In this document: positions 34,569 through 47,500 of the stretch, in pieces
Numbering within the stretch: the first letter of the stretch is position 1
How the letters are laid out: each line of letters begins with the position of its first letter
Assembly: GCF_042453785.1 (NCBI RefSeq)
Contig: NC_091677.1
Location: forward strand, 23,127,501 to 23,191,500
Source: Malus domestica
Lineage: Eukaryota; Streptophyta; Magnoliopsida; Rosales; Rosaceae
DNA length: 64,000 bases
Reading direction: 5' to 3'
The notes under the pieces: generated by a model
What the model saw: the letters and a program-made list of their open reading frames with translations, nothing else
The model's database searches: none
Told to the model about the DNA's origin: nothing
Made by a program: the position numbers and the translations under genes

Positions 34569-37533
34569 TGACAACCCGTCCCAGATTTTATTAATTTATA
34601 AATTTTAAAATATGAAATTACGAAAACGCCCTAGAGGCGAAGGTTTTGACTTTCATTGACCAACATGTTATGAGGCGTATTAGATATTCTTTTAGCGTAT
34701 TCCTGAAGTACTTGAGAATACTGACGCGTAGGCGCAAACAGAAGCGAATTTGGAGTAATGGTATTACCATTTATTATTTTATATTTTCTTAAGTACTACT
34801 ATATTATGGAAGAGTTTGTATTGGGGAGGAAATGAGAGGAAGAATCGGGGGAAAAGAAGAGGAAAAGAACGAAGAAAATGAATGGATGCTGCCAATCGGG
34901 AAGAGGACAGAAGTGAAGGGCCAACCAAAGAAGAGAGCAAGGAGGGGAAATGAGGGAGAGGAGATGCGCCGGATCTCCTTGACCCGTTTCACCCCATCGG
35001 ACCCGTGCGACCCGGCGGTTTTCCACCAAATTTTCCGTCAATTTCCCTGCAAGTTATGTTGGAATATCACCTGGAAAATGTTTCACAACCTTCCCTCAAC
35101 CCATTACAACCCAAAATTTATAGAATGTAGCTAGGAAATTATCAAAATCGCACCGGTGGGTGCGGGACTACTTTGTGTTGATTCTCCCATCTGTGAAGTA
35201 AATTCTTCCAATTACCACCACCTTTAGTACCCCCTTGAGGTCTGGAATAAAGCCCAATCAGTGGTTGGGGTGTCAGAGTTGATTTGAAGGCGAATCAAGA
35301 ACCACCCACATTTAGGGTTCCGACGAAATGTTACAAAATTGGGGCTTTTCCTGGCCAAATTGGATTTGGCCACAGGTATAAAACTTACTCTTCTCATTGA
35401 GATCTTCAATTATGTAATTGTTGAGAATTTTTAGAAATAGTTGAATTTTCCAGTGAGCCGGGGCGACCGACCGCTACCCGCGGCGGTTGGTGCAGCGGCA
35501 AGTGGCCTGAGGGTCGCCAATGCTATTTTTAGGCTATATGTGATGTCTTGAATTCAGTTTTGAGAAGTGAATGACATAGATTGATCGTTAGAGCCAAAAT
35601 TCTTTAAGATACATTAATAGGCCATCATATGAATCGACGATCCGACCGTTGGATCATCATCAAACTTTGATAGATTATTATTCATAATATTTTAGGAATA
35701 TAGGAACTTACGGCTTGAGAATCCGACGTATGGATCTCCTCGAATTAGATTTGTAAGTTCGTAAAATAAAATGTGAACCGCCACTTGGTTTTGACAATTG
35801 GCGGAGATCCGACCGTTGGATAGTTCTGAAACTTTAGTATGTTGTTCTAGAAGCATAATGTGGATCCTTGGAAGTTACAGATCAAAAGTCTAATTTGTAG
35901 ATATTTTAGACCAAATTGCATAGACTTATGTGCGATGTAAGTCATGTATTATATCAACGAGAATTCTGAGATATGGTCTGATAATTGGCCATAGGCGCTG
36001 ATCGTTTGTGATGCCTCGATGTTCATGCTAGGAAGTTGTAGCGCAGACTCCAGGTTAGTGAATCTTTCCTTGCTCATCATATATTTCATGATTGATAACT
36101 CTATAAATGCTTTTAAATAAACTAAGAGATTTATGCCATGACATATATATAATTATATGTTATAAAATACTATTAGATGGTTGAGTTAGATTTCATCGTG
36201 ATCTATCCATATGCGTATCACTATAAATGATTAATGTGAACTACGAATGGTTTGATCCCTGTTTAAGGTACGTAGGCAGTTTAACGAGACGTTAGATGCA
36301 GCCATATAAGAAATGAAATTAAATAATCAAGACCATAGCCTTATTTAAGGAACTGAGCAATGTGTGTGGGCTTTTAGTTTTCAGTATATATTTATATACT
36401 TGATATTTTTCCCAGAAATATGTTTAAATGAGATTATGCCTTGAATGCCATGCATATAAGTTTATAATTCGTATATGAATTGGTATATGATGCACTATAT
36501 ATAATTGTGTTACTGTGAGTGCTCTGAAGTGCAAAAGTGAGCATAGGACATTCAGGTAAGTTCTGGTAAGTTTAAGTAAATTCAAGTAAGTATATGGTAT
36601 TAGCCATGATTGATGAGATATGAATATGACGTATAGGTCACTAGAGGTGACTCCGACTATTATATGCTAGCCATAACTGATGAGATATATGATGAGATAT
36701 GAATATGTCGTATAGGTCACTAGAGGTGACTCCAACTATTATATGCTAGCCATAACTGATGAGATATGAATATGTCGTATAGGTCACTAGGGGTGACTCC
36801 GACTATTATATGCTAGCCATAATTGATGAGATATGTGATGAGATATGAATATGTCGTATAGGTCACTAGAGATGACTTTGACTATTATATGCTAGCCATA
36901 ACCGATGAGATATGTGAGGAGATATCAATAAGTCGTATAGGTCACTAGAAGTGACTCCGACTTACATGCTAGTATATATAATGAATATATGTGATGAGCT
37001 AACATATGTGGTGAATACATGATGAGCTAGTAGACGTGATGAATATGCGATAAGTTATCATATGATTAAATATGTGAAGCATGGCTTGAATCAATGTATG
37101 TATATAAAGATGTATATTTTTATATTATAAGTATGGAAATTATACAGGTGTCGTATCAATGGGTTATAGCAATTTATATGATTTCTATTAAAATTTTAAT
37201 TACTGGGCAACTCACCTTTGTCTTGCCTTCACCCCCCAGTTCTTCTTAGTTGAGCTTTCTTATCGTTGAGGAATCGTGGCTATTCTTAGTATTGAACGTT
37301 ATTCGAGGGTACAATTCTTAATTCCTTCTTCTGTAATTGCTTATTCTCTAACATCACGTATGAAGTGGGTTCATTCCCGCTCACCAGTGCACTCTGGTAG
37401 TTAGGCACTCTTAGGTTTAAATTTATTCACAATATTTCCACCTCATCACACTTTATGGCTTCGTCACCTTCCAGGTGTCGGCCAGCACAACTCAATTTGT
37501 AGTCCTAGTGGACATTCCGGGTCAGGTGTGTCA
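34569..37533 (+). repeat. 3' LTR of element C, full length
   Basis: Starts TGACAACCCGTCCC and ends GGTGTGTCA. The first 574 bp include a purine-rich block (34820-34975) and a CG-richer stretch (34980-35030) absent from the left LTR. The minisatellite counterpart is at about 36598-36965. Confidence 0.85.
36598..36965. repeat. Minisatellite in 3' LTR of element C
   Basis: Same repeat unit as 31098-31560 (GATGAGATATGAATATGTCG core). It has a different number of units and a different arrangement, so the arrays have changed since insertion. Confidence 0.85.
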
Positions 37534-37699
37534 AGAAATTTTTGGTGATTTTTTTGGGCAGCAATCTTCCCACTCAATCCCTCTTTAATATTGGATGCTA
37601 TTTTAAACGCACCTAATACTACTAATAGGGGCAATTAATATTTCTACCTCTAAAAACTCATTAATAAATGCGATTCTTTAAATTTGCCCCTAATAATTC

Positions 37700-40248
37700 A
37701 TTTTCTTGTAATGAGTTGATGAGTCTATGTATAAATGACGACATATTAAGCAAGTAAAGAGTGCATGAATAATGGCATGAAGACACACCACACTGCTAAA
37801 TGGCAGAATTCAAAAATGCTTTTAAAAGAATATTTTGAAATCAATCATTAATAAAATAAAAATAAAAATACAAGTTAATCATATAAAAACATTTATAGTG
37901 CATGCAACTATTGGCATGCAATTCTAGATGCAATTAATTCTTGTTTTTAATGTTGATATGTAATTTTAGGTTCAAATTGAATAACCGACTCATTAAATTG
38001 AGAATTTTGAAATGCAATTGAAATAAGTTGACTTAACTAGTGGAAGCCAGCTTGATTTCTCACCCCAGTTCACCAACCAAATAAACAAATATTAATGAGG
38101 ATAACATTTAATTTTCTCATATGTTATAGTTAGCTTTTTAGTTGGGCTTAAATTGTACATACTTTTTTAGTTTAAGTACTGAGTTGAGTTTATGTGTCTT
38201 TATGTAGAAATGACAACACATCAAGCTAGTACAAGGTGCATGAGTAATGGCATGAAGACACACCACACTACTAAATGATAGAATCCTAAATACCAAAAAT
38301 GCTTTTGAAACAAATTTTGAAATCAATCATTAGTAAAAAAAATAAAAATACAATTAAATCTTTCTTTTCATGTTGATATGCAATTTTAGGTTTAAATTCA
38401 AGAACTTACTCATTAAATTGAGAATTTTGAAATGCAATTGAAGTAAGTTGACTTTAACGAGTGGAATCCAGTTTGTTTTCTCACCCCAATTCACCAACCA
38501 AACAAGAAATCTTTATGTTGTTCCTCGGATACAATTTGATCATTCCACGGCCAAATCTCAATTTGTAGAAAGCCTTTGATGGCTTTATCATATGTCATAA
38601 CTATCTTTTTATTTAGGCTTAAGTTGTAAATACTTTTCTAATTTAAGATAACACATGAAGCAAGCAGAGATTGCATGAATACTAGCATGAAGACATACCA
38701 TACACTACAAAATGGTAGAAATACTGGCATGTATATGCTTTTCTAGTGTAAGACTTTAGTTAAGTTGATATGTCTCTATTTAGAAATGACTACTCATGAA
38801 GTAAATAGAAATTGCATGAATGATGACATGAAGACATACTACACAACATAATGGTAGAATTGTAAATACCAAAATACTTTTAAAAATATATTTTAGAATC
38901 AATCATTAGTAAAAAAATAATACAAGTTAATCTTGAAAAAAAAAACAATTAAAGCGCATGCAACTGTTAAGATTCAATTTTAAATAGAATTAAAATTTTC
39001 TTTTTATGTTCATTGAATTTTTAGTTTAAATTCAAGAACTTACGCATTAAATTGAAAATTTGGAGATGAAATTGATAAAAGAGTTGACTTTAGCGAATTG
39101 GAGTCAGCTTGGTTTCACACTCTAATTCACTAGCCAAACAAGAAATATTTATAGGGATGACTGTTAATTTTCTCATATGTCATATTTTTAGTTAGGCTTA
39201 AGTTGTAAATACATTTCTAATTAAGAATTGAGTGAGTTGATGTCTCTATATATAAATGATGACACATGAAGTATATATCGCATAAATAATGGCAAAACGA
39301 CACACTACACTACAAAATGACATAAATCGTAAATTAAAAAAAAATATTTTGAAAAGATAGCTTGAAATCAATCATTAGTAAAAAAATAAAAATAAATGTT
39401 AATCATGAAAAAGTATTTGTAATGCACGCAACTATTGAGATACAATTTTAGCTACAATTAAATCTTGATTTTCATGTTGATATGTAATTTTAGACTCAAA
39501 TTCAATAATTTAGTCATCAAATTGAGAATTTGAAAACGAAATTGAAAGAAGCTGATGAGTTGAAACCAGCTTGGTTTCCTACCTCAATTTACCAAACAAA
39601 CAAAAAATATTTATAAAGATAGTTGTTAATTTCCTCATATGTCATAGCTATATTTTTAGTTGGGCTTAAGTTGAACATGCTTTTCTAGTGTAAGGATTGA
39701 GTAAAGTTCATGAGTTTCTATATAGAAATGATCACATATGAAACAAATAAAGATTGCATGAATGATGGTATGAAGACACACTACACTACAAAAAATGGTA
39801 GAAGCGTAAATATATAAATGTTTTTAAAAAGATATTTTGAAATCAATTATTAGTAAAAAATAAAAACTAGTTTTGAAAAAATATTTATAGTGCACGCAAC
39901 TATTGAGATGCAATTTACAATGCAATTAAATCTTGATTTTCATGTTGAAGTGCAATTTTAGGTTTAAATTAAGTAACATACTCATTAAATTGAGAATTTG
40001 GAGATGCAATTGAAAGAAGTTGACTTTAACGAGTTGAAGCCAGCTTAATTTCTCATCCAATTCACCAACCAAATAGAAAATAATTATATGGATAGTTGTT
40101 AATTTCTTCATATGTCATAACTTTCTTTTTAGTTGGGCTTAAATTGTGCATACATTTCTAGTGTAAGGATTGAGATGAGTTCATGGGTCTCTGTATAGAA
40201 ATAACTACACATGAAGCATGTAGAGATTTCATGAATGATGGTATGAAG
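37700..40248. repeat. Long-period (about 470 bp) tandem array
   Basis: A marker segment (TGTCTCTATATAGAAATGAC and variants) recurs at about 37721, 38194, 38771, 39241, 39711 and 40184. The spacings are 473, 577, 470, 470 and 473 bp. Each unit carries the same order of landmarks: GCATGAATGATGGCATGAAG, ACACACTACACTAC, TTTTGAAATCAATCATTAGT, a GTGCATGCAACTATTGAGAT block, CTCATTAAATTGAGAATTT, and TTAGTTGGGCTTAA. The long third interval comes from an extra partial copy of about 105 bp of the unit start near 38650-38720. Units are diverged. No coding capacity is seen. Confidence 0.88.
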
Positions 40249-40274
40249 ACACACACACACACACACACACACAC
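40249..40274. repeat. (AC)n microsatellite ending the 470-bp array
   Basis: Thirteen AC dinucleotides directly replace the ACACACTACACTAC landmark of the sixth array unit, so the microsatellite probably grew from that landmark. Confidence 0.9.
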
Positions 40275-40282
40275 ACTATAAT

Positions 40283-40445
40283 TGTAGAGAGTAATGCTAG
40301 AGATACCACATTTAAAAACCAAATTTATAAATCAAGTGATGTGTTACCTATAAAAAAACAAGTACGTTAATCGACACTTAGTTAATAATCCAATCACCTA
40401 CAACCACATCATTTGGTATTTACGATTCTATTATTGGGTAATGCT
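40283..40445. repeat. MITE-like inverted repeat
   Basis: GTAATGCTAGAGATACCACA with AAATCAAGTGATGTG on the left is matched by the reverse complement of CCACATCATTTGGTATTTAC with TTGGGTAATGC on the right. Only imperfect pairing is visible. It is followed by a further GTAATGC-containing stretch to about 40500. Ends are approximate. Confidence 0.4.
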
Positions 40446-41076
40446 AAAATAAAAATGGGTGGTATTTATGTTAACCGACACTTAGTTTCTCCACATGACG
40501 TCTTCGCAAATGTGGGATTTGGATAAAGTAATGCCACAAAATTGAACTTTAGAATTTAGGTTTCTTGTGAGGTTGTGGACTACCACCTTGTCAACTCCAG
40601 GCCAAACTTGAGTCTCAATCCACCTAAAATCGAGCACTCACACCCTTCACTAGTTCCCTCTCGCTGCCTCTTGTTCCCTGCAAGTATAACCCTCAACTCA
40701 CAACACTCTCTCTGTGTGTCAGAAACACACTCAGTGAACAAAAAAAATGTATGAATAACACTAGGTTATAAAGACCAGGTTCTACGCGTGAGCTCATTAG
40801 CTCGCAACCATTTGATAACCGTCTGCATGCAAGCTGCAAACCTGAGAAACGCCTAAATGTATAAACTTACATCTCTATCTAACATAATACACATACATGT
40901 ATTTTGGCACTTATACTTTATCTCCTTTTTTATTATGTTGCTTATCTTTTATTTACATCTACGACTTTCCTTTTCTTTTGAGAAAAGATATTTTAACCTA
41001 ATCTAAGCCAACTTGGCTAGATCTAGAGTTACTTTAAACAATGTCATTTTAAGTTTGAGAGTTTAAAATGTATTGG
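40446..41076. other. Intergenic
   Basis: No gene or clear repeat. Short pyrimidine-rich stretches occur around 40640-40720. Confidence 0.45.
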
Positions 41077-41267
41077 TGTTAGGATACCATTCTAGGTGGC
41101 ACAATAGGATGGTGACTGGTGTACAAGAGATTGTATTAGTTAGCTGGATTAGATATAATTGGCTATATAGCGGTGAGTTGTAAGAGAATAGGCAGTTATG
41201 AAATGATATGAATTCTGTTAGTGTTCTCTCTGTGTAATCAAGGAAGACGTAGAGCTAGATCTTAACA
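41077..41267 (+). repeat. 5' LTR of gypsy element
   Basis: 191 bp, very similar to the right copy (only a handful of substitutions), with TGTTAGG...TTAACA ends. Confidence 0.92.
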
Positions 41268-41563
41268 TTGCTATTGAGCCAATAGTTCCGATCTCTTAAT
41301 CCTTCATTGTTGCATGTCGTGAAGCTTCGCGTAAATCCATGGAGTCAAGAGTATCCAGCCTGGAAGAAAAGTTTGAGGCATTCCAAAAGTCTCAAGAAGA
41401 ATTCTGATCAAATCAGCCAGAATTTCGATCACTTCAGATGAATTTCAAAGCGACCCATGAATTGATATTGCTACAGTTGCAATCATTCTCGGCACGATTG
41501 AATGAAGGATCCTTGGGAGAGTCGTCCGAGGCCACACGCACCGATCCCCAGTGTTAGGAAAGG

Positions 41564-44500
41564 TTGAATCTTGACCCAAATCATCAAGAAATTAGGCAAA
41601 ACTTCAGTCACCTTCCTCGTCCTCCATTCTTGAAGATGGATTTTCCAAGATTCAACGGAACATATGATCTAATGGAGTGGGTTTACAAGGCGGATCACTA
41701 CTTCGATTTCTTTAATATCGAAGAGTCCAAGAAAGTGAAAATGGCATCCTTTCATTTAGAAGGAGATGCACTTCAATGGTTTCAATGGGCAAGATGCTTG
41801 GAAAACTATCCACACTAGAATGATTTCGTAAGGGTTTTCTGCCAAGAATTTAGTCCTTCCGAGTTGGATAATTCCGCAGAGTTTGGTCAATTTGAAACAG
41901 ACAGGAACTCTGCATGATTATGTGATGGAATTCCAAAGATTATCCAATCAAACAAGGGATATCAATCCCGCACTTCTCAAATCGTGCTTTGTAGGAGGTC
42001 TCAAACGGAAGCTACGACATGATGTCAAGATTTTGAGACCCGGAGATGTGCTTGAAGCTTCTGCCTTTGCTCAACAATTGGATTCGGGTGGTTCCCATAA
42101 TTTTGTGGATTTTGGGTTAGTGAAGAGAGTGAAGGGAAGATTAGATACAAAGCATACTTTCAATGTTAAAATAACGGATGGGGGCAAGGTGTCTACTCAG
42201 GGAACATTATCTCAAGTTCTTATTAAGACTCAAGATTTTGAGTGCATAATAGATTTATATGCCATTCCTTTAGGAAGGTGTGATGTAATGTTGGGAGTTC
42301 AGTGGCTTTGGACCTTGGAGCCAATCTTGTGGGATTTTGAGAAACTATATATGAAGTTCACAAAAGGGTCATCAACTTACTGCATTACTAGTCCAAAATC
42401 ACTTTTGGAACAATTAGAGAAGGTCTTAGCCTTACAAATGTCCAAAATGGTGCGGCAAGAAACGACAATGGGGGCTATTTTGTGTCATATTGAGTTGATA
42501 GATATGTCTATCCACCATATGGAACCTGCACCACAAGAGCAACACGGAGACCACCTTTCTACAGTTCAACAACAACAACTACATCAGTTATTAGAAGAAA
42601 ATAAAATAATTTTCGGCACTCCGACTACATTGCCTCCTCATAGATTTCAAGATCATCGAATTCCATTGTTGGAGGGTAGTAAGCCTCCTAACAGTTGGCC
42701 ATATAGGTATGGTCCAGTACAAAAATCAGAAATTGAGAAATGTGTGAAGGAATTATTGCAATCTGGTTTCATTAGAACCAGTAATAGTCCTTATTCTTCT
42801 CCAGTGATCTTGGTAAGGAAAAAAGAGGGAACTTAGCGCATGTGCATGGATTACAGAGGCCTCAAAGACATTACCATTAAAGATAAGTTTCCCATTCCTC
42901 TCATTGATGAGTTACTTAATGAACTGCTTGGTGCACAATTTTTTTCAAAGTTGGACTTGAGAGCTGGTTATTAGCATATTCGTATGCATTATCACGGTGT
43001 AGATAAGACAACATTTAGGACTCATGATGGCCATTATGAGTTTTTAGTTATGCCATTTGGTTTGACTAATGCACCAGCTACATTTCAGTGTCTTATGAAT
43101 GAGATATTTCGGCCATACTTACGGAAATTCACCCTGGTTTTGTTCGATGATATCTTAGTCTATAGCTCTTCCTGGAGTTCTCATTTACAACATTTGAAGA
43201 TGGTATTTGATATATTAAGGGAGTGTAGCTTATATGTGAAGAAATCAAAGTGTGCTTTTGGGAAATCTCAAGTGGAATATCTCGAACATTTCGTGTCAAA
43301 ACATGGGGTTGCTACAAATCCAAGTAAGCTGGAAACAATTGCCAATTGGCCAATTCCAACATCCATATTGAGAGGATTCTTAAGCTTAACAGGTTACTAT
43401 AGGAAATTCATTCCACAGTTTGGCAAAATCATTAGTCCATTAACAGCCTTGACAAAGAAAGATAGTTTTAATTGGACCACAGAAGCAACTCAAGCATTTG
43501 AGACTTTGAAAGAGGCAATGTTGTCCCTTCAAGTGCTTGCTCTACCTGATTTCAGCAAGCCTTTTATTATAGAAACTGATGCTTCGGGCACAGGCATTGG
43601 TGCAGTGCTTCAACAAACCAATAGGCTTATTGCTTTTACTAGTAAGGCCTTGTGTCCTCATAATCAGGTTTTGTCAACCTATGAGAGAGAAATGCTAGCT
43701 ATATTACATGCAGTACATAAGTGGCAATCTTATTTGGTGGGAAACCATTTTATCATACAAACAGATCATCACAGCTTAAAATACTTCCTTCAAGGCCAAG
43801 CTAACACTCCGTTTCAGCAAAAATAGGTCACTAAGTTGCTGGGATTTGACTATGAGATCCAATTTAAGCAAGGCAAAGATAATCAGGCTGCTGATGCCTT
43901 GTCTCGATCTCCTCTCAACACTACTTCATCATCACTGCAGACATTTGAAAAAGTTCAATTAGCTGCCATCTCTTATCCCTACTCTAGTTGGATGGATGAC
44001 CTTAGGAGACACCTTGAGAATGATCATTGGATTAATTCAAAAAGACAGTCGGTGCTTGATACGGAGGATAGTTCACCATCAATTGCCAATCTCAAGTTTC
44101 GATATGATAATGAGTTTCTTAAATATAAAGGCCGGATTGTGGTTAGCCCTACTAGTGAATGGAGGGAGAAAATCTTCAATGAGCACCATTCGACTCCTAT
44201 TGCAGGCCATGAGGGATTCTTGAAGACTTACATACGAGTGTCTAGATCATTTTATTGGGAAGGGATGAAAAATAACATTAAAGAACGAGTGGCAGCTTGT
44301 GTAGTTTGTCAAAGGAACAAATATGAGACATTAGCTCCTCCAGGCCTATTACAACCCTTACCAATACCAACCATGGTGTGGGTCGATATTTCTATGGATT
44401 TCATTGTGGGATTACCTCTTTGTAAAGGTAAGTCTGTGATTTGGGTAGTGGTAGACAGATTGTCCTAATATGCACACTTTGTGGCATTATCACACCTATA

Positions 44501-45400
44501 TTATGTTGCAGGAGTAGCTCAGTTATTCATTGATCATGTTTTTAAGTTGCATGGTATGTCGTAATCAATAGTGAGTGACAGGGATCCAATTTTCATGAGT
44601 AAATTTTGGAAAGTTTCTTCACTCTTCAAGGGTTTGCATTATGTTTCAATTCAAGGTACCATCCACAGACTGATGGCCAAACAGAAGTCCTTAATAGGTG
44701 TTTGGAAACCTATCTGCTACACTTTTGCAGCTTGCAACCTAAGAAATGGGCAAATTGGCATCCTTGGGCTAAATATAGCTATAACACTAGCTATCACAGT
44801 TCTACTAAAATGACTCTATATGAAGTGTTATATGGCCAGCCTCCTCTAATTGTTCCTGCATAAAAAGCGGTACAACAAGAGTTGATTCCTTAGACTAAGC
44901 TTTACAAGAAATGAATAGAATGTTAGCCCTTCTTAAAACAAATTTGGAAGCAGCTCAGTACAGGTTGCGAGTTCAAGCAAATAAACATAGGACTAAGAGA
45001 GTGTTAGAAGAAGGGGATTGGGTATATTTGCGACTGATACCATATTAGCTTAAGTCCTTGGCTTCACACTCATTCCACAAACTGCAACCCAGGTTTTATG
45101 GTCCCTTTCAAATTCTGTCTAAAGTTGGTGCAATAGCTTACAAGTTGAAATTACCTGAAACCTCGAAATTGCACATTGTGTTCCATGTATCTTGTTTGAA
45201 GAAGCATTTGGGGTCACAAGTGCAAACCACAGCTCCTTTACCTGTGATTACAGAAAGTGGAATATTGCAAGATGTCCCTGTTGCAATTTTGGAAAGAAGA
45301 ATGATTAAAACAGGCAATGTTGCTGCCACAGAAGTTTTAGTTCAATGGCATCTACAGAAGTTTTAGTTCAATGGCAAAACCATTGTTGTGAAGATGCTAC
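41564..45400 (+). pseudogene. Broken gag-pol of the gypsy element
   Basis: Gag at 41564-41818 (DFPRFNGTYDLMEWVYKADHYF, HLEGDALQWFQW) ends in a stop, and another frame continues from 41883. The usual zinc knuckle is missing and the protease DSG is seen as LDSGGSHNFVD (about 42075), so an internal deletion joined gag to protease. RT spans about 42690-43200 with stops at 42834-42836 and 42972-42974. FDDILVYS (about 43144) keeps the catalytic Asp pair. RNase H is near 43560-43800. Integrase has its HHCC zinc region (H...H...CVVCQ, 44180-44310) and part of the core, with more stops. The end (VAILERRMIK, EVLVQWH) resembles a chromodomain and is cut by a stop near 45364. Confidence 0.9.
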
Positions 45401-45542
45401 ATAGGAACTGTACCATGAATTGAAGCTTAAGTTTCTAGAACTTGTCAATCTTTGAAGATCAAGTTCTTGTTTTGTTTGCCGTTGTAATGCTCAATTGTTT
45501 TTCTGTGTTTTCCATGTGTATGTTGGGTTTTAAGGGGGGTAT

Positions 45543-45733
45543 TGTTAGGATACCATTCTAGGTGGCACAATAGGGTGGTGACAGGTGTACAAGAGATTGT
45601 ATTAGTTAGCTGGATTAGATAGAATTGGCTATATAGTGGTGAGTTGTAAGAGAAGAGGCGGTTATGAAATGATATGAATTATGTTAGTGTTCTCTCTGTG
45701 TAATCAAGGAAGACGTAGAGCTAGATCTTAACA
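45543..45733 (+). repeat. 3' LTR of gypsy element
   Basis: 191 bp, preceded by GGTTTTAAGGGGGGTAT. It is followed by AATTGAATTTAGG host sequence. Confidence 0.92.
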
Positions 45734-45907
45734 ATTGAATTTAGGATTTAGGATTTAGTATTTAGAATGCATGTTGAAGTTGAACAAGTAACTAAATGAA
45801 AGCTCAAAGTGATATAATTTGAACACAAGCACATAAAATATAGTAGAGAAAATTATATGTATGTATATTATATTTTTTTAATACAAACGATATTATAATT
45901 TTAAATT

Positions 45908-46156
45908 TGTTGTGACATATGTTCTTATCAATATGTGATTGTGTAAATCCTAAGTAGAGATAAAGTAGGAATCCTTTGGGATCTAGAAGATCTTCCCTAA
46001 TATACTTTGTATTACTTGGAAAGCAAGTTTCTCTCCTCCTAATTACTATAAATAAAGGCACAAGGACTGGGGAATTAACACACAATTCCTCAAGTCTATT
46101 CTCCAATCTCTCTTCTTCTCTTTTCCGCACATCTCTGTAAAATATAGGCCACAACA
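45908..46156 (+). repeat. 5' LTR of copia element 2
   Basis: TGTTGTGACATATG to GGCCACAACA. CTATAAATAAAGG (about 46048-46060) is a likely TATA box. Confidence 0.92.
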
Positions 46157-46739
46157 CGTTATCAGCACGCTCTTCACGTTGTGCTTTGAAGAATTTAAAG
46201 AGAATTTATTCGTCTAGAATCAGGGGAGTATTACGTTTCAATTAGTTTTAATTGATTAAATCTTGATTTTATTGAATTCATATATTGTTATTGATTCAAT
46301 TTATTTTTCTTCTTATGTTGAACGTGATACAAGCTTGAAGATGAAAGCCGAAATTGAAGTAATAATTTTTCTGCATCAAACCAGTTCATTCATATAATCA
46401 CGCAATCAGGTTCTTCCAAAACAACGGCTTTTAACTCGATATTTTTGAAGCCCTGATAGCATGAACATTCACCATGATGCATGACCCAACTTTACGTTTA
46501 ACGTATTTTAGATTCTACATAAATTGTGTATGCCTCATAACCAAAATTGCTGCAATTATGTGAATTTGATATTTTCCATGAATTGAATCTTACATATGTA
46601 CATGCATTGAAACTATTATTTGCATATGCATCAACGTAAATATGTGATTCATTGAAATATATATTGAATTTCATATGCATATAATTGAATTAAATTATAT
46701 TAGAATTTTTCAAGAAACCTAGGGTTTCTTCCCCGTGAC

Positions 46740-47500
46740 CCCGACATCACTGGGCTCACGCGAGCCCACAATAGGATGCGAAGCACCGGAGCAAAACCCT
46801 TGCTCCAATCTGAAAGATGCCTTTGGCATCAAACCATAACCCACGGTGCCACCCGAAGTCGGCCACGGCTTCACCACCGTTATTACTAGGTACTCACACC
46901 TGCAGTTGTGATTGGGACATAGCCATCGTCGAAGACGATGGGTTTTTTTTCAGAAAGCTCGATGAACACCGCCGGGTTCTTTGAACCCCGATGGTTCTCG
47001 GATCCCCCGACGTCGAAACCAAAGGTCGCCGTCTACAACTACGATTCCCAGTTGAACCCACATGCTTCGCCATGCCTTAAACCCCCGAGGATAGTCGCTC
47101 GAAGCGACGCCGGCATCCCCCCGGTTCGATTCTGACACCCAGCGCCGCTGGGGTGTCTTGGATCCCAAAACCCGAGCCCTAGTGGGCTCCTGTCCCTCGG
47201 CCTGCATCAGCGCCTTTAGGCCTGCTGCTGTTTTGAGATGTCATGGCCCAACCCGTGCAAAAAAAAAAAAAACAAATTTTGTTTGTTTCTGGGCTCGCTT
47301 GCAGCGGCCCAGCCCGAAAAAAGGGATTTTTTTTTTCTTTTGGGCGTGCTTGATGCAGCCCTTTGTGTGAAAAAAAAAATTTTTAGGGGGTCTGCCTGTA
47401 GCAGCCCAACCCCATGCTGTCCCCGTGGGCCTGCAGTCCCACCCGAGACACCCTAGCCCCATTTTGGGCCTAGGTCACACGACACCCATTCGTTTACGCC
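46740..47500. other. GC-rich leader segment inside copia element 2
   Basis: Unlike its AT-rich surroundings this part is GC-rich and contains a degenerate repeat of GCAGCGGCCCAGCCCG-like text. The repeats are separated by long A or T runs at about 47259-47272, 47330-47339 and 47369-47380. Open frames on both strands exist because of composition; none has a recognisable domain. It lies between the primer site and the gag position. Confidence 0.5.

Larger units (their letters stand above)
29675..37533 (+). mobile_element. LARD-like non-autonomous LTR retrotransposon (copy C) with truncated 5' LTR
   Basis: Two long direct copies, 29675-32121 and 35143-37533, are closely similar with only scattered differences. 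The right LTR starts further left, at 34569 (TGACAACCCGTCCC, just after GGTGGGTAGATTA). The full LTR is therefore about 2,965 bp and the left one lacks its first 574 bp. A primer-binding site follows the left LTR. The interior of about 2.4 kb (32122-34568) has no gag or pol domain. This is the structure called LARD: large LTRs, non-coding interior, mobilised in trans. Confidence 0.85.
41077..45733 (+). mobile_element. Ty3/gypsy chromovirus-type LTR retrotransposon with short LTRs, inactive
   Basis: Two 191-bp LTRs (41077-41267 and 45543-45733) start TGTTAGGATACC and end GATCTTAACA. Flanks ATTGG (41072-41076) and ATTGA (45734-45738) look like a target duplication with one change. A degenerate primer-site-like TTGCTATTGAGCC follows the left LTR. 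A purine tract AAGGGGGG precedes the right LTR. Domain order is gag, protease, RT, RNase H, integrase, then a chromodomain-like end. Small size and short LTRs suggest the Reina lineage (inference). Confidence 0.9.

Noticed and set aside
34799-35134. Frames of 80-100 codons in the 3' LTR of element C as a gene
   Set aside because: They lie in a purine-rich block of a non-coding LTR and have low-complexity composition with no domain.
46938-47462. Overlapping frames in the GC-rich leader of copia element 2 as genes
   Set aside because: Open in several frames on both strands because of GC composition, with homopolymer-coded tracts; no domain.
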